Positions 1 through 8,939 of a DNA stretch of 64,000 nt are shown piece by piece (within the stretch, counting starts at the first letter, position 1; every line of letters begins with the position of its first letter). The DNA lies in contig CAZIAK010000029.1 in assembly GCA_964537035.1 (NCBI GenBank), positions 1 through 64,000 on the forward strand, in the 5' to 3' direction. Under the pieces are notes generated by a model. It saw only the letters and a program-made list of their open reading frames with translations, ran no database searches and had not been told where the DNA came from. This DNA comes from CAZIAK01 sp964537035 (GTDB taxonomy: Bacteria; Planctomycetota; B15-G4). A program made the translations under genes and the position numbers.

Positions 1-35
1 TCAAAGAAGCTGAGTACGATCTCGTCGCGGTCCAT
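1..35 (-). CDS. Start of an unidentified gene, cut by the window edge
   Basis: An ATG at 35-33 on the minus strand opens a frame reading MDRDEIVLSFF and runs off the window without a stop. It lies 81 bp downstream of the barrel gene in the same direction, so it could be the next gene of the glycan operon. Eleven codons are too few to assign a function, and the ribosome-binding site is weak. Confidence 0.35.
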   Translation of the reverse strand, partial: MDRDEIVLSFF

Positions 36-116
36 GGCGGGACACGATAGCAGGGCGGCGCCGCGGGTCTGCCACGTCATGACCGGGGATTGCGACTGGC
101 CCCGACTGGACGCAGC

Positions 117-1988
117 CTAGAACCGGTGCCTGACCTGGGCGCGTGTGACCCAGGCCCGGTCAGCACCGGGAAACGCGGCGCCCGGTTCGAACAGGCCGAG
201 GATCACCTCGAAGTCCCAGGCGCGGGTCTCTCGAATGCCCAGGATCAGATCGACGCCCCAACCGAGGTCGTGATGTCGGCCGTCGGGCCGCATGCGCAGG
301 CTCGACAAGAACAGTGGCGGTTGATTGGGGAACAGCAGCGGGTCGAGTTGCCAGGTCTCCACCAGCCGGTACTTGTGCACGACGAGATCGAGGGAGGTCT
401 TCTTTGCCAGCCGAATGCCGAGCCCGGCGGTGAAGATGTCGAGGTTCGAGAGGTCAGGCTGAACCAGCTCGCCGTAGGTCTTGAACGATGTGACCCCGGC
501 AAACTTGCCGTTGTTGTCGTGCAGGCCGGTCTGGCGAAAAGAGTGATCGACGTCGTCGATGGGGTCGTCGTCGCCCGAGCCTCGGGCCGCGCCCAGGGTG
601 ATGCTGAACGGATCGAGGTCGAGGGTGGTGCCCACGTCCACGGCCCATCCTCGAAAGTCGACGCCGTTGCCGTAGCCCCGCACCAGGGCCGCCTCGGCCC
701 AGACCTTCTGATCGGGCAGCCACTCGCCCAGGGCCCGCACGCCCACGTGCAAGGGCTGGTCCGTGGTGGTCGTCCCCCTGCCTCGGCGGTCGATGACGTA
801 GGCAGCGAGGTGCTGCTTGTTGTCGTCGTTGGAGAGGTAGGCGATGAAGTTGTCCGTCTCCCGGTCTTCTCGGCTGCCCTCGGTGAGGGTCGTGGTGGCG
901 GAGAGTTCGAGGGCCCAGCCGGGTTGGCGCCAGATCAGCCGGCCGCCGTCGAGGTTCTGGTCGTAGAGCCACTCTCGGGGTTCGTCGAAGTCCTGGCGTC
1001 CGAGCTGCAGATCGAAGCCGGCGTCGAAGGGGTCGCGCCAGTAGCCATAGGCCTCGGCGATGTTGCCGTCGGTCTCCGTGAGGTTGGGGTCGTTGGCATC
1101 ACGCAGGGACGTCCGCTGGGCACGCAAGCGCAGCAGGGCGTAGCCGTCGTTGCTCGGCTCCCAGATCAGCTCGGCCTTGGCCGAGAGGCCGCGTTGGCTC
1201 TTGTCCCCGAGCTTGTTGTCGTCGAGATCGAACTCGTCTTCGTCGTCTTGTTGCAGCTGGATCTGGATGCCGAGCGAGACGTTGTTTCCCAGGGAGATGG
1301 CTCCGGGGATGTCATCCTCCTCGTCGCGCTCCCTGTCAGCGGGGAGCTTGGTTCGTGCGGGCGCCAACGCCCAACTTCCAGCGGGCTGCTCCGAGAGGAC
1401 CTCGGCTGCGTCGGGCAACCACACCGTGAACGAGAGCATGCGCAGCTCAAGGCCGCCGGGGTGCCGGGCGATGTGGTCGATGCGTCCCTCGATCCGTGAG
1501 CGTCCCGTGCCCGAGCGGCCCCGAAGACTGCGCGCGGAGAACTTGAGCGGCCCGCGATAGTGCCCGGACACCTTGATCCTTGCGTCCGTGAGTTCGGCGA
1601 AAGTCAGCCCGTTCCACTCGCTGCGACTGCTGATGACCACGGGCTGTCCCAACAGCAGGAACTGGCCTCGGGAGGCGTTCGCGTCGGTGACCAGGCCCAG
1701 CAACGACTCCTCATCACCGGGCTCGCCGAGCTCGAGCTCGATGGCGACGAAGCGACCGTTGTCATCGAGCTCACCCTTTACCTGTGCCCAATGTCCCACC
1801 ACCAACTCGTCGCGCAGGCTGCGGGGCGCGTCCTGGGCCAGCAGCTCGGGAGCCAGCAAGCCGTGGGCCAAGGTCAGGGAGAGAATCAGCGCGCAGGCCC
1901 AGCGCCCCGCAACAGGTGGGGGTGACAACAGGCGCCGTCGAGGACCGGGCGGCGCGGGACGCTCCCCACGCGAGCGGCTAGCGCTCAT
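117..1988 (-). CDS. Alginate-export-like outer-membrane beta-barrel with DUF5666-like N-terminal region
   Basis: A 623-residue exported protein. A basic N-terminus precedes a hydrophobic signal segment at about residues 30-52 ending near LLAQ. Residues about 65-195 hold two DUF5666-like beta modules (for example VKGELDDNGRF and RIEGRIDHIARHPGG). From about 230 to the end it has alternating aromatic/polar strands with acidic turns (LQLGRQDFDEPREWLYDQNLDGGR) and finishes in Phe (VRHRF), as expected of a BAM-assembled outer-membrane protein. This resembles the alginate-export (AlgE) barrel family. It overlaps the kinase gene upstream by 11 bp and is the last complete gene of the glycan operon, so a role in passing a polysaccharide across the outer membrane is a reasonable inference. 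The substrate is unknown. Confidence 0.75.
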   Translation of the reverse strand: MSASRSRGERPAPPGPRRRLLSPPPVAGRWACALILSLTLAHGLLAPELLAQDAPRSLRDELVVGHWAQVKGELDDNGRFVAIELELGEPGDEESLLGLVTDANASRGQFLLLGQPVVISSRSEWNGLTFAELTDARIKVSGHYRGPLKFSARSLRGRSGTGRSRIEGRIDHIARHPGGLELRMLSFTVWLPDAAEVLSEQPAGSWALAPARTKLPADRERDEEDDIPGAISLGNNVSLGIQIQLQQDDEDEFDLDDNKLGDKSQRGLSAKAELIWEPSNDGYALLRLRAQRTSLRDANDPNLTETDGNIAEAYGYWRDPFDAGFDLQLGRQDFDEPREWLYDQNLDGGRLIWRQPGWALELSATTTLTEGSREDRETDNFIAYLSNDDNKQHLAAYVIDRRGRGTTTTDQPLHVGVRALGEWLPDQKVWAEAALVRGYGNGVDFRGWAVDVGTTLDLDPFSITLGAARGSGDDDPIDDVDHSFRQTGLHDNNGKFAGVTSFKTYGELVQPDLSNLDIFTAGLGIRLAKKTSLDLVVHKYRLVETWQLDPLLFPNQPPLFLSSLRMRPDGRHHDLGWGVDLILGIRETRAWDFEVILGLFEPGAAFPGADRAWVTRAQVRHRF

Positions 1989-3027
1989 TGAGGCACCGTC
2001 GGGCCATGTCGATCAGCTCCGGCGACAGGTGGGCCCAGGGCGGCCGGAGCCCGTAGATCAGGCTCAGGCGCAGAGAGGTCGTGGCTTGGTAGAAGCGAAG
2101 GCGGTCAGCGAAGTCAGGCTGGTCGCCCCTGGCAAGACCGTCCAGCAGCTCCTGCCCGCAGCGCTCGAACGAGTCTTGGTCGGCGCCGTTCAGCCCTTGC
2201 AGCTCGCGCAGCTTGAGGTGGGCCATGAGGTTGGCCGCGTCGAGGGCGTTGTCCGCCAGGCAGGCCAGGTCGAAGTCGAGCAGGGTCAAGGCGGGCCCGT
2301 CGGCGACAAACTGCCCGTCGTGAAGATCGCGATGGGCGGGGGAGAGGGGCGCGGTGAGCAGGGCTGTGGTGAGAGGCAGCGCGGCCCGCAGTGTGTCGAA
2401 GCCAGGGGGACGCGGGATGCCCGCCCGGCCCATGGCGGCAGCGAGCCCGTCCAGGACATCGAGCTCATGATGGGCGTCGTGTCGGGGAGCGTTGTCGAAG
2501 GGGCGAGCGGACTGCAGCTGGCGGAGACTCACGCCGATGTGGTGAAAGACCGAGCGGTTTTCACCGGACACATCAAGAGAATCTCCCGGGGCCAGGTTGA
2601 ACTCCAGCGCTGAGGCCTGCTCCCACACATCGACCACGTCGACCGCCACCACCGGCGCGGTGAGCAGGGCCCTCGCTGCCCACACATGACGCTGCACCGC
2701 GGCCGCCAAACGCTGCTCCCGGTAGCCCTTGAGCACTCGCTCGCCCCGCTCGTCCGTGAGCCTTAGCACCACGCGCTTGCCCGGGCGGTAGGCGAGCACC
2801 TGCACATCCGCGCCGCTCTTCAGCTGAGGCAGCCGCTGCGCCAGGGGCAGCTTGCGGTCGTTCTCTGGCTTGCAGCGCCTGGTGCTGCCGTCCTCACGGA
2901 GGCGCCGCCACTGGGGACCGTCTTCTGTCTCCCACAGCTCGAAGCGCTTGTCGTTGCCTCGCGGGTCGATGCGCAACAACCGTTCGGTGGACACGCTTTC
3001 CTGCATCTCTTTTTCGACCTCGGTCAT
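1978..3027 (-). CDS. APH-fold phosphotransferase, first of a tandem pair
   Basis: A 349-residue cytoplasmic protein of the aminoglycoside phosphotransferase/choline kinase superfamily. The Brenner-type catalytic motif AHRDLHDGQF lies near residue 232 and the metal-binding LLDFDLACLA near 252, with the expected spacing. The nucleotide-binding N-lobe is visible as RVVLRLTDERGERVLKGYREQR. The ATG start is 3 bp after the stop of the preceding kinase gene, and its own stop overlaps the barrel gene, so it is translationally coupled. In this setting it more probably phosphorylates a sugar, lipid carrier or amino alcohol than an antibiotic. The natural substrate cannot be read from sequence. Confidence 0.8.
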   Translation of the reverse strand: MTEVEKEMQESVSTERLLRIDPRGNDKRFELWETEDGPQWRRLREDGSTRRCKPENDRKLPLAQRLPQLKSGADVQVLAYRPGKRVVLRLTDERGERVLKGYREQRLAAAVQRHVWAARALLTAPVVAVDVVDVWEQASALEFNLAPGDSLDVSGENRSVFHHIGVSLRQLQSARPFDNAPRHDAHHELDVLDGLAAAMGRAGIPRPPGFDTLRAALPLTTALLTAPLSPAHRDLHDGQFVADGPALTLLDFDLACLADNALDAANLMAHLKLRELQGLNGADQDSFERCGQELLDGLARGDQPDFADRLRFYQATTSLRLSLIYGLRPPWAHLSPELIDMARRCLNER

Positions 3028-3030
3028 GAT

Positions 3031-4383
3031 TCAGCCTCGCCCCGCCATGGCGCCTTCGCCGATGTCTCGAGCGAGCATGAGCGTGCGCTCGGCCTTGGCC
3101 AGTCCGTTCGCTTCCAACCGACGAAGGCTCGCCGCTGCACGACATGCCAGTGCCCTCTGCACCCCACGAGACAAGCGCCCGCGGTCGATCACGGGCCCGC
3201 CAGCATCGGCGTACGCGGCCAGCAGCTCGGCACCTGCAGATCGCGGATCGACGTCGGGCCGGGCCACGAGTTCGTCCGCGATCCAGTCAGCCAGATCGCC
3301 GTGGTGATCGCCGGGTGCCAGGCCATCCAGGTCGAGCAGTCGAGGCTCGCCACCGTCGCGGGCAAGAGCCAGTTGGTCGGGGTGGAAGTCACCGTGGGTC
3401 CAGTAGCAGGGGCCGTCGTTCGGGTTCGTGGAGGGTGTGCGAGCCAGATCAGCAAGGGCCGAGTTCCAGGAGAACAGCGGGTCGTCGCCGGACGGCGCTG
3501 CGACGGCCGCCCCAGGGCTCGCGGGGGCTGGGCGGTGCAGCTGCGCCAGCAGAGTCGCGGCGACCGCCGCGTTATGAAAGTCGTCGTCTGCGCAGGCGCT
3601 CACGTCCAGCCACTCCTCGAAGAGCAGGCCGCTGCGGGGTTCGGAGGCCAGCAGGCGGGGCAAGAAGCTGGCACCACCGTGCTCTGTGCGCTGGGCCACG
3701 ACCTTGGCAGCCACCTCTGGCAACAAGGCCCGCACGGCGAGGCGGCCTGCGCCCCGTGTGCCGTCTTCGCCGCGCAAGGCAGCATCGAGCCGGTACACCG
3801 CCCGGCGCTCCGGACGGTAGCGCAGGCGGGAGAGCCGGGAGCGATGGGAGCGCAGACGCAGGGGAGCGAAGACGCCCTGAGCCGCCAGCAGACGTTTGGT
3901 CCGGCGCATGTCCCCCAGGCGTTGTTGCCCGGGCAGCTCCCGGTCGTGCCCCTCACACCACAGGTGCAGCCGTTCGCCGGGGACGATGGCCGAGGGCGCC
4001 AGCGGGGGAGCGTCTGAGTCGTCGCCATGAGGTATCGGTACTGGTGTCAGCTGCGCTGGCTCATCGTCGTGCTCTCGTGAGGGAGGCAGGCCTCGTTGCG
4101 CCCGTTGAGCGAGGGCCGCAGCCTTGTCGCCCCGGTAGCGCTTGAGCACCACCAGCTGGTCGTCGCCATGGGAGAACTGCAGCTCATAGGCAGAGCACAG
4201 CGACACGCCGGGTTTCCAGCGGGCGTAGACCCAGCGGGCGGCGGTGGGCGCGGTGGCGCCCGGCGTGAGCAAATGCGCGCTGACCAACTCGAGCAGTTGC
4301 GCCTCGCTGGGCGGCGTGAGTTCAGGCTCGCCGGCCCGAGCGGGCAGCTCTCCGTCCCGATCCCATGGCCGCAGCCCGGTCAC
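3031..4383 (-). CDS. APH-fold phosphotransferase, second of a tandem pair
   Basis: About 450 residues from a GTG start at 4383, chosen because it forms a GTGA overlap with the ABC exporter stop. A longer frame to 4434 would run 52 bp into that gene. The catalytic motif YWTHGDFHPDQLA lies near residue 330 and RLLDLDGLAPGDHHGDLADW about 20 residues later, both typical of the APH/choline kinase fold. The N-terminal half is longer than usual and contains VVLKRYRGDKAAALAQ, a plausible ATP-anchoring segment. It is distinct in sequence from its downstream neighbour, so this is an old duplication or two recruited kinases rather than a recent tandem copy. Likely role: small-molecule or glycan-precursor phosphorylation in the operon. 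Confidence 0.78.
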   Translation of the reverse strand: MTGLRPWDRDGELPARAGEPELTPPSEAQLLELVSAHLLTPGATAPTAARWVYARWKPGVSLCSAYELQFSHGDDQLVVLKRYRGDKAAALAQRAQRGLPPSREHDDEPAQLTPVPIPHGDDSDAPPLAPSAIVPGERLHLWCEGHDRELPGQQRLGDMRRTKRLLAAQGVFAPLRLRSHRSRLSRLRYRPERRAVYRLDAALRGEDGTRGAGRLAVRALLPEVAAKVVAQRTEHGGASFLPRLLASEPRSGLLFEEWLDVSACADDDFHNAAVAATLLAQLHRPAPASPGAAVAAPSGDDPLFSWNSALADLARTPSTNPNDGPCYWTHGDFHPDQLALARDGGEPRLLDLDGLAPGDHHGDLADWIADELVARPDVDPRSAGAELLAAYADAGGPVIDRGRLSRGVQRALACRAAASLRRLEANGLAKAERTLMLARDIGEGAMAGRG

Positions 4384-6173
4384 AGCACACCTGCCACGGA
4401 GGGACCGTTGACCAGGGTCGCGTAGTCGTCGCACCGCTCCATGAGTTCATCGTGGCTGCCGCTGTCGCGCACCTTGCCCTGGTCGAGGAAGACCACCCGA
4501 TCGCAGGCGGGCAGGTGTTCCACCTCATGACAGATGACGATCACCAGGCCCTGCTCCGCCCGGCGGCTCAGGCTGTCTCGCACCCGGCGTACGGCAGGGC
4601 GGTCCAGGCCGGAGAAGGGCTCGTCGACGATGAGCACGGGCGGGTTGCGCAGCAGGGTCCGGGCCAGGGAGAGCCGCCGACGTTGTCCGCCTGACAGACC
4701 GCTGCCCGTGGCGCCCAGCACATGGTCAAGGCCTTCGGGCAGACTCTCGACAACCTCGCTGGCGGCGGCCTCGTCGAGGGCGGCCCAGAGGGCTTCGTCG
4801 TCGGCTTCGGGGTCGCCCAGCAGCAGGTTGTCCCGCACCGACTCTCCGAAGAGCATGGTCTCTTGCAGGCAGAGGCCGAAACGGCTGCGCAGGGAGGTGA
4901 GCTCCATCTGGGCGATGTCCATGTCGTCGAGACGCACGGCGCCCGCCACCGGGTCAGCGAGACGGAGGACCAACGCGGCCATGGTCGACTTGCCCGCGCC
5001 GCTGCGCCCGAACAGGCCCGTGAGCTGACCTCTCTCGAAGGTGACGTCAAGGCCCTCGAGCACCGGGTCGTCTTCGCCGTATTGAAAAGCCACGCCGTCG
5101 AACCGCAGGCGCTGGGGATGCTCCGGCGCGGGCTCGGCGTCCACGGCACTGACGATGGTGACCCGCTCGTTGAGCACGGTCAGGATGCGCTCGCCGCAAG
5201 CGGTGCCCTTGGCGATCTTCTCGCCGTGACGTGAGGCGGCGCGCACGGGCTTGAGCAGTCCGCGCACGTAGCTCAAGAAGATGATCAGGTTGCCAGCGGT
5301 GAAACCATCAGGGTCACCCGCGCCGTCAAAGACCCGCCAGCTGCCCAGAAACAATGTGCCGGCCACCGCAGCGGCGAGCAGTGTCTCCACGCTGAAGGAG
5401 AGTCGGGCGGCGAGGCGCTTGGCCTTCAGCCCCGCTCGGGCGCTGGAACGATTGCTGCGGGCGAACTTGCGCACCGCGTCCGGGCCTCGTCCCAGCGACT
5501 GCAGCACGGCCACTCCCGCCACCGCTTCGTGCAGGTAGTCGGCCATGTCGCCTTCTTTTCTGCGCTGCTTGCGCACGGCGGAGGTGATCCGGCGCGAGAT
5601 GATGCGCACCACCAGGAAGACCGTGGGGATCACGGCGAAGACCGCCAGGGTCAGCCACAGGTCCATGGCCAACATGACCACCAGCATGCCCACCACGAGC
5701 ACGGCCCGTGAGGCCAGGGCCATGGCGGAGTCGACGATCATGGTGCGCAACATGGGCACGTCGCCCATGAGCCGCATCATCAGGTCGCCCGCCTTGTGCC
5801 GTGAGTGGAAGGCGATGGGCAGCTCGGTCAGGTGTTCGAAGATGCGCTTGCGCAACGAGCGGGTGACCGCGTGCCCCACTTCGGCCTGACGCAAGGTGCC
5901 GAAGTACTCCATCCCCGCGCGCGCTGCGGCCACCAGCAGCGAGGCCAGGGCGCTGCCCCAGACCACCGTGGCGAAGTCGAAGCGGGGTTCGCCCTTGGGA
6001 GCGAGGGCGTTGTCGAACAGGAAGCCGATGGGCCAGGGCCGCAGCAGCTCGAAGGCCACGGTGCACAGGGACGCGCCGCCCACGAGAAACAGCGAGCGTT
6101 TGTGTTCGCTCAGCTGGGGCGTGAAGGCCCGGGCCACCGAGAGGCTGTGCAGGCTGGAGCGCAGGGACTTCAC
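4380..6173 (-). CDS. MsbA-like ABC exporter, fused permease and ATPase
   Basis: A 597-residue half-transporter of the lipid/peptide/polysaccharide exporter class. The membrane domain covers about residues 25-310. The ATPase domain has Walker A GRSGAGKST near 390, signature LSGGQRRRLSLARTLL near 495, Walker B VLIVDEPFSGLD shortly after, and an H-loop in ICHEVEHL. The start is GTG at 6173, overlapping the stop of the glycosyltransferase gene as GTGA; its stop in turn overlaps the next kinase gene. The homodimer would sit in the inner membrane. With two glycosyltransferases upstream and an outer-membrane barrel downstream, export of a lipid-linked or free glycan is the best guess. A peptide or drug substrate cannot be excluded. 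Confidence 0.88.
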   Translation of the reverse strand: MKSLRSSLHSLSVARAFTPQLSEHKRSLFLVGGASLCTVAFELLRPWPIGFLFDNALAPKGEPRFDFATVVWGSALASLLVAAARAGMEYFGTLRQAEVGHAVTRSLRKRIFEHLTELPIAFHSRHKAGDLMMRLMGDVPMLRTMIVDSAMALASRAVLVVGMLVVMLAMDLWLTLAVFAVIPTVFLVVRIISRRITSAVRKQRRKEGDMADYLHEAVAGVAVLQSLGRGPDAVRKFARSNRSSARAGLKAKRLAARLSFSVETLLAAAVAGTLFLGSWRVFDGAGDPDGFTAGNLIIFLSYVRGLLKPVRAASRHGEKIAKGTACGERILTVLNERVTIVSAVDAEPAPEHPQRLRFDGVAFQYGEDDPVLEGLDVTFERGQLTGLFGRSGAGKSTMAALVLRLADPVAGAVRLDDMDIAQMELTSLRSRFGLCLQETMLFGESVRDNLLLGDPEADDEALWAALDEAAASEVVESLPEGLDHVLGATGSGLSGGQRRRLSLARTLLRNPPVLIVDEPFSGLDRPAVRRVRDSLSRRAEQGLVIVICHEVEHLPACDRVVFLDQGKVRDSGSHDELMERCDDYATLVNGPSVAGVL

Positions 6174-7228
6174 GGAGGGGCCTCTCGCGGGGATCTGGCG
6201 GCGAGAGTGGTGGCTTCACGGGCCAGGGCCAGCCACGAGCGGCTCTGGGCTGTCTCCACGGCGGCGATGGACAGGGCGCGGCGTAGGGGTTTCTCTGCGA
6301 TCAACTGTTCGATGCTCTCGGTCAGCTGGTCAACGTCCCCCGCAGGATAGACCAGTCCGTTCTCGCCGTGGCGCACCACGGACTCAAGATCGCCCAGAGC
6401 GGGCACGACGGGCACCACGCCGCAGGCCATGGCCTCCAGCAGCTTGAGCGGCGAGAAGTAGCAGGGCGCATCTTTCGGATAGGTCAGGGCCATGACGTCA
6501 AAGCGAGCCACGTGGCGGCCCACCTCGTCATGGGGTACCCAGCCCTCGTGGGACCAGGATTGGTCTGGCACCCGCCCTTCAAGCTCGGCGGCGAAGTCTC
6601 CCTGCCCGATGAGCTCGAGATGAACGGGGTGGCCTCGATCGAGGAGCCGCCCGAACACATCCACCAGAGTGGAGAAGCCGTGCCAGGGGCGCAGTCGACC
6701 GTGAAAGCCGAGCACGAAGCGTGTGTCGCTGGCGGGGGTCAGGCGTCGTGGCCTGAAGAGTTCGGTGTCCACGCCGTTCGGCCTGACGAGGATGCGCTCG
6801 GCGGGCACGCCCAGCTCGACCAGCCACTCGGCCAGGGGTTGGGAGACCACCATCAAGGTACCGGGACTGCAGAGGATGGCCCGCTCGGTGGCTTCGTCCT
6901 CGTCGCCCCGCTCACGGCCCCGGTGGGCGGCGGCCTCTTCGAGCAGGGGCGCGTTGACCTCCAGTATATGGGGCACGTCGTGAGTCTTTGCGAAGCGCCC
7001 GGCGGTCCCGCAACCCAGGGCATAGCGCTCGTAGATCAGGCCGATGGGTCCTGAGCTGTGGGCTGCAGCGAGCGTTCGCTCCACTTCGACGGGGTCGGGG
7101 CTGTCCACCGCGAGGACCTGGGCGCCCGCTGCCTCGAACGCCCTGCGCATGGACGTGAGATGCACCGCCGCACCCTTGGCAGCGCCTGGTTTCACCCCAC
7201 GATCCTGATTGACGGAGACGATCAGCAT
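6170..7228 (-). CDS. GT4-family glycosyltransferase
   Basis: A 352-residue GT-B fold enzyme if started at the ATG at 7228 (MLIVSVNQDRGVKPG), which fits the family N-terminus better than the ATG at 7264. The C-terminal nucleotide-sugar-binding half has VLGFHGRLRPWHG, then PLKLLEAMACGVVPVV with the E of the EX7E-like motif, and HGENGLVYPAGD. No signal peptide is seen, so it is cytoplasmic or membrane-peripheral. It overlaps the upstream glycosyltransferase by 7 bp and the ABC exporter by 4 bp, so the three are translationally coupled. It is expected to add one sugar in building the operon's glycan. Donor and acceptor are not predictable. Confidence 0.85.
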   Translation of the reverse strand: MLIVSVNQDRGVKPGAAKGAAVHLTSMRRAFEAAGAQVLAVDSPDPVEVERTLAAAHSSGPIGLIYERYALGCGTAGRFAKTHDVPHILEVNAPLLEEAAAHRGRERGDEDEATERAILCSPGTLMVVSQPLAEWLVELGVPAERILVRPNGVDTELFRPRRLTPASDTRFVLGFHGRLRPWHGFSTLVDVFGRLLDRGHPVHLELIGQGDFAAELEGRVPDQSWSHEGWVPHDEVGRHVARFDVMALTYPKDAPCYFSPLKLLEAMACGVVPVVPALGDLESVVRHGENGLVYPAGDVDQLTESIEQLIAEKPLRRALSIAAVETAQSRSWLALAREATTLAARSPREAPP

Positions 7229-8469
7229 GGGGACGCCACGGTAGGCAGGGCGGCGGTCAGCCATTGCGCCAGAGTGCTGGCGTTGCGGTGCATGTCGAAG
7301 AGCTCCTCCGCGCGCAGGCGGCCGCTGGCGGCGAAGTTCTTGCGCAGGGCCTCGTCTGCCAGCAGCCGCAGGATGGCGTCGGCGAGCGCCGCCGGGTCGT
7401 GTTCGGGGACCAGCAGCCCGGCCCGTCCCGCATCAACGATCTCGGGGATGCCCGTCACGGGCGTGGACACCACGGGCAGTCCTGCGGCCAGGGCTTCGAG
7501 CAGCACGGTGGGCAGGGCGTCCCGATTGCCGTCCTCGCCGATGACGCAAGGCAGGGCGAACACGGTGGCCCGGGCCATGAGCCCGCGCACCTGCCCCTGG
7601 TCCATGGGGCCGGTCATGGTGATCTGCTCGGTCAGGCCTCGGGCGGCGATGAGCGCTTCGAGTGCCTGTTGCTGATCGCCTTGGCCTACGAGGGTCAGCC
7701 GGCAACCGGGCCGCTGCTGAAGCACCAGGGCCATGGCCTCGATCAGGTCGTCGAAGCCCTTCTTCTCGACCAGACGGCCCACGGCGAGCAGGTGGTCTTC
7801 ATCTCGCGGTGTCGTGGTGGGCTGCAGGGCGGCCAGGTCGATGCCGTTGTAATGGCAGCGCAGTCGGGTGGTCACCTCTTCGCCGAGCTTGTCCACCAGA
7901 TAGCGCAGGTTGGCCTGGCACACGGTGACGCAGAAGGCCGAGTCGAGGATCAGCTGGCGCAGCAGCTCGGGCACCACCGGCCCTGCCCGGTAGATGTCCT
8001 TGGCGTGCAGGGTCACGCTGTAGGTCGGCCCACCCAAGGCGTGGACGAGGTGAGCGACGATGGCCGCGTCCGTGGCGAAGTGCACGTGCAGGTGATCGAT
8101 GGAGAGCTCGCGGCAGCGGGCCCGCAGGTGCACCGCCTCGCCGAGCAGGGACGGCATGCGCTCGTGTCCGAAGCGACGGGTCGAGCGCACCACATCGCCC
8201 AGGCGGTTGAGCAGGCTCTCGCTCCCGGCGTCTTCGGGCTCGGCGAACAGGGGCGTCCAGGGGTCGAGTGAGCGAGACGACGGCAGCACCTCTATGGAGG
8301 CCTTCAGCCCGGCCAGCTCGGGGTGACGAGGTTCGTCGTCGGGTGTGCGCCGCGAGAGCACGGTCAGCTCCACGCCCTGCTCCTCCAGCCCCAGCAGCTC
8401 GTTCAGGATGAACGTCTCCGAGAGGCGGGGGAACTTCTTCAGCAGGTAGGCGATGCGGGGAGTGGTCAT
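7222..8469 (-). CDS. GT4-family glycosyltransferase, first gene of the operon
   Basis: A 415-residue enzyme from the ATG at 8469. The frame could open at 8553, but the residues added there look non-coding, and MTTPRIAYLLKKFPRLSETF is the usual beginning for colanic-acid-type (WcaL-like) GT4 enzymes. The Rossmann C-terminal half shows LAVGRLVEKKGFDDLIEAM, the donor-binding region PTVLLEALAAGLPVVSTPV and DAGRAGLLVPEHDP. It is the 5'-most gene of a tightly packed minus-strand operon reaching at least to 117. The divergent region 8470-8939 should hold its promoter. Confidence 0.87.
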   Translation of the reverse strand: MTTPRIAYLLKKFPRLSETFILNELLGLEEQGVELTVLSRRTPDDEPRHPELAGLKASIEVLPSSRSLDPWTPLFAEPEDAGSESLLNRLGDVVRSTRRFGHERMPSLLGEAVHLRARCRELSIDHLHVHFATDAAIVAHLVHALGGPTYSVTLHAKDIYRAGPVVPELLRQLILDSAFCVTVCQANLRYLVDKLGEEVTTRLRCHYNGIDLAALQPTTTPRDEDHLLAVGRLVEKKGFDDLIEAMALVLQQRPGCRLTLVGQGDQQQALEALIAARGLTEQITMTGPMDQGQVRGLMARATVFALPCVIGEDGNRDALPTVLLEALAAGLPVVSTPVTGIPEIVDAGRAGLLVPEHDPAALADAILRLLADEALRKNFAASGRLRAEELFDMHRNASTLAQWLTAALPTVASPC

Positions 8470-8939
8470 GGGGGTTGGCACTTTCTGGGCGAGGGGCGTC
8501 GATCTGCCCGGCGGATTCCGGGCCTGACCGCTGGCGGCCTGGCCATCTTCCAAGCAACCGGGATGCCAACTCTCCGCCGAGGCCCTGTGAGATGAGGGGG
8601 CGACGGTCTCAAGAGGGCCTGAAGCGGCGGATTCAGCCCTTTCTCAGGACCGGAGACCCGTTTCTTGGCTCATCGGCATCGTCCTGGCCAGGGCCCGGTC
8701 CGCTGCTTGCCTCTTGCCTGTGGACGATGTACAGATTCTGGACAAACGATCGAGAGCTGGACACCAGGGGCAAGCAGGGGGGGCGAAATGGCGGTTCTCG
8801 GGGCCTTCTTCGAACTGGCACCCCGTTTGCTTTGGTCACCTACCCGGCCAGGTCTGTCCGCCTCTTTGCAGGGGGACGGTCCCGTGAGCGCCACCCACCA
8901 GACCCACTTCGATCGAGCACCCAGAGGAGCACTCTTCCC
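8470..8939. other. Divergent intergenic region, 470 bp
   Basis: This stretch separates the glycan operon from the secreted repeat protein and should contain promoters for both. No convincing sigma-70 or sigma-54 element, riboswitch or small gene is visible. The frames through it are extensions of the neighbouring genes. A 13-mer at 8732-8744 also occurs at 14960-14972 ahead of the histidine kinase, which may be chance. Confidence 0.5.

Noticed and set aside
1978..4383. Aminoglycoside resistance genes
   Set aside because: The APH fold is broad; operon context with glycosyltransferases and an exporter and the lack of close similarity to known resistance enzymes argue for another substrate.
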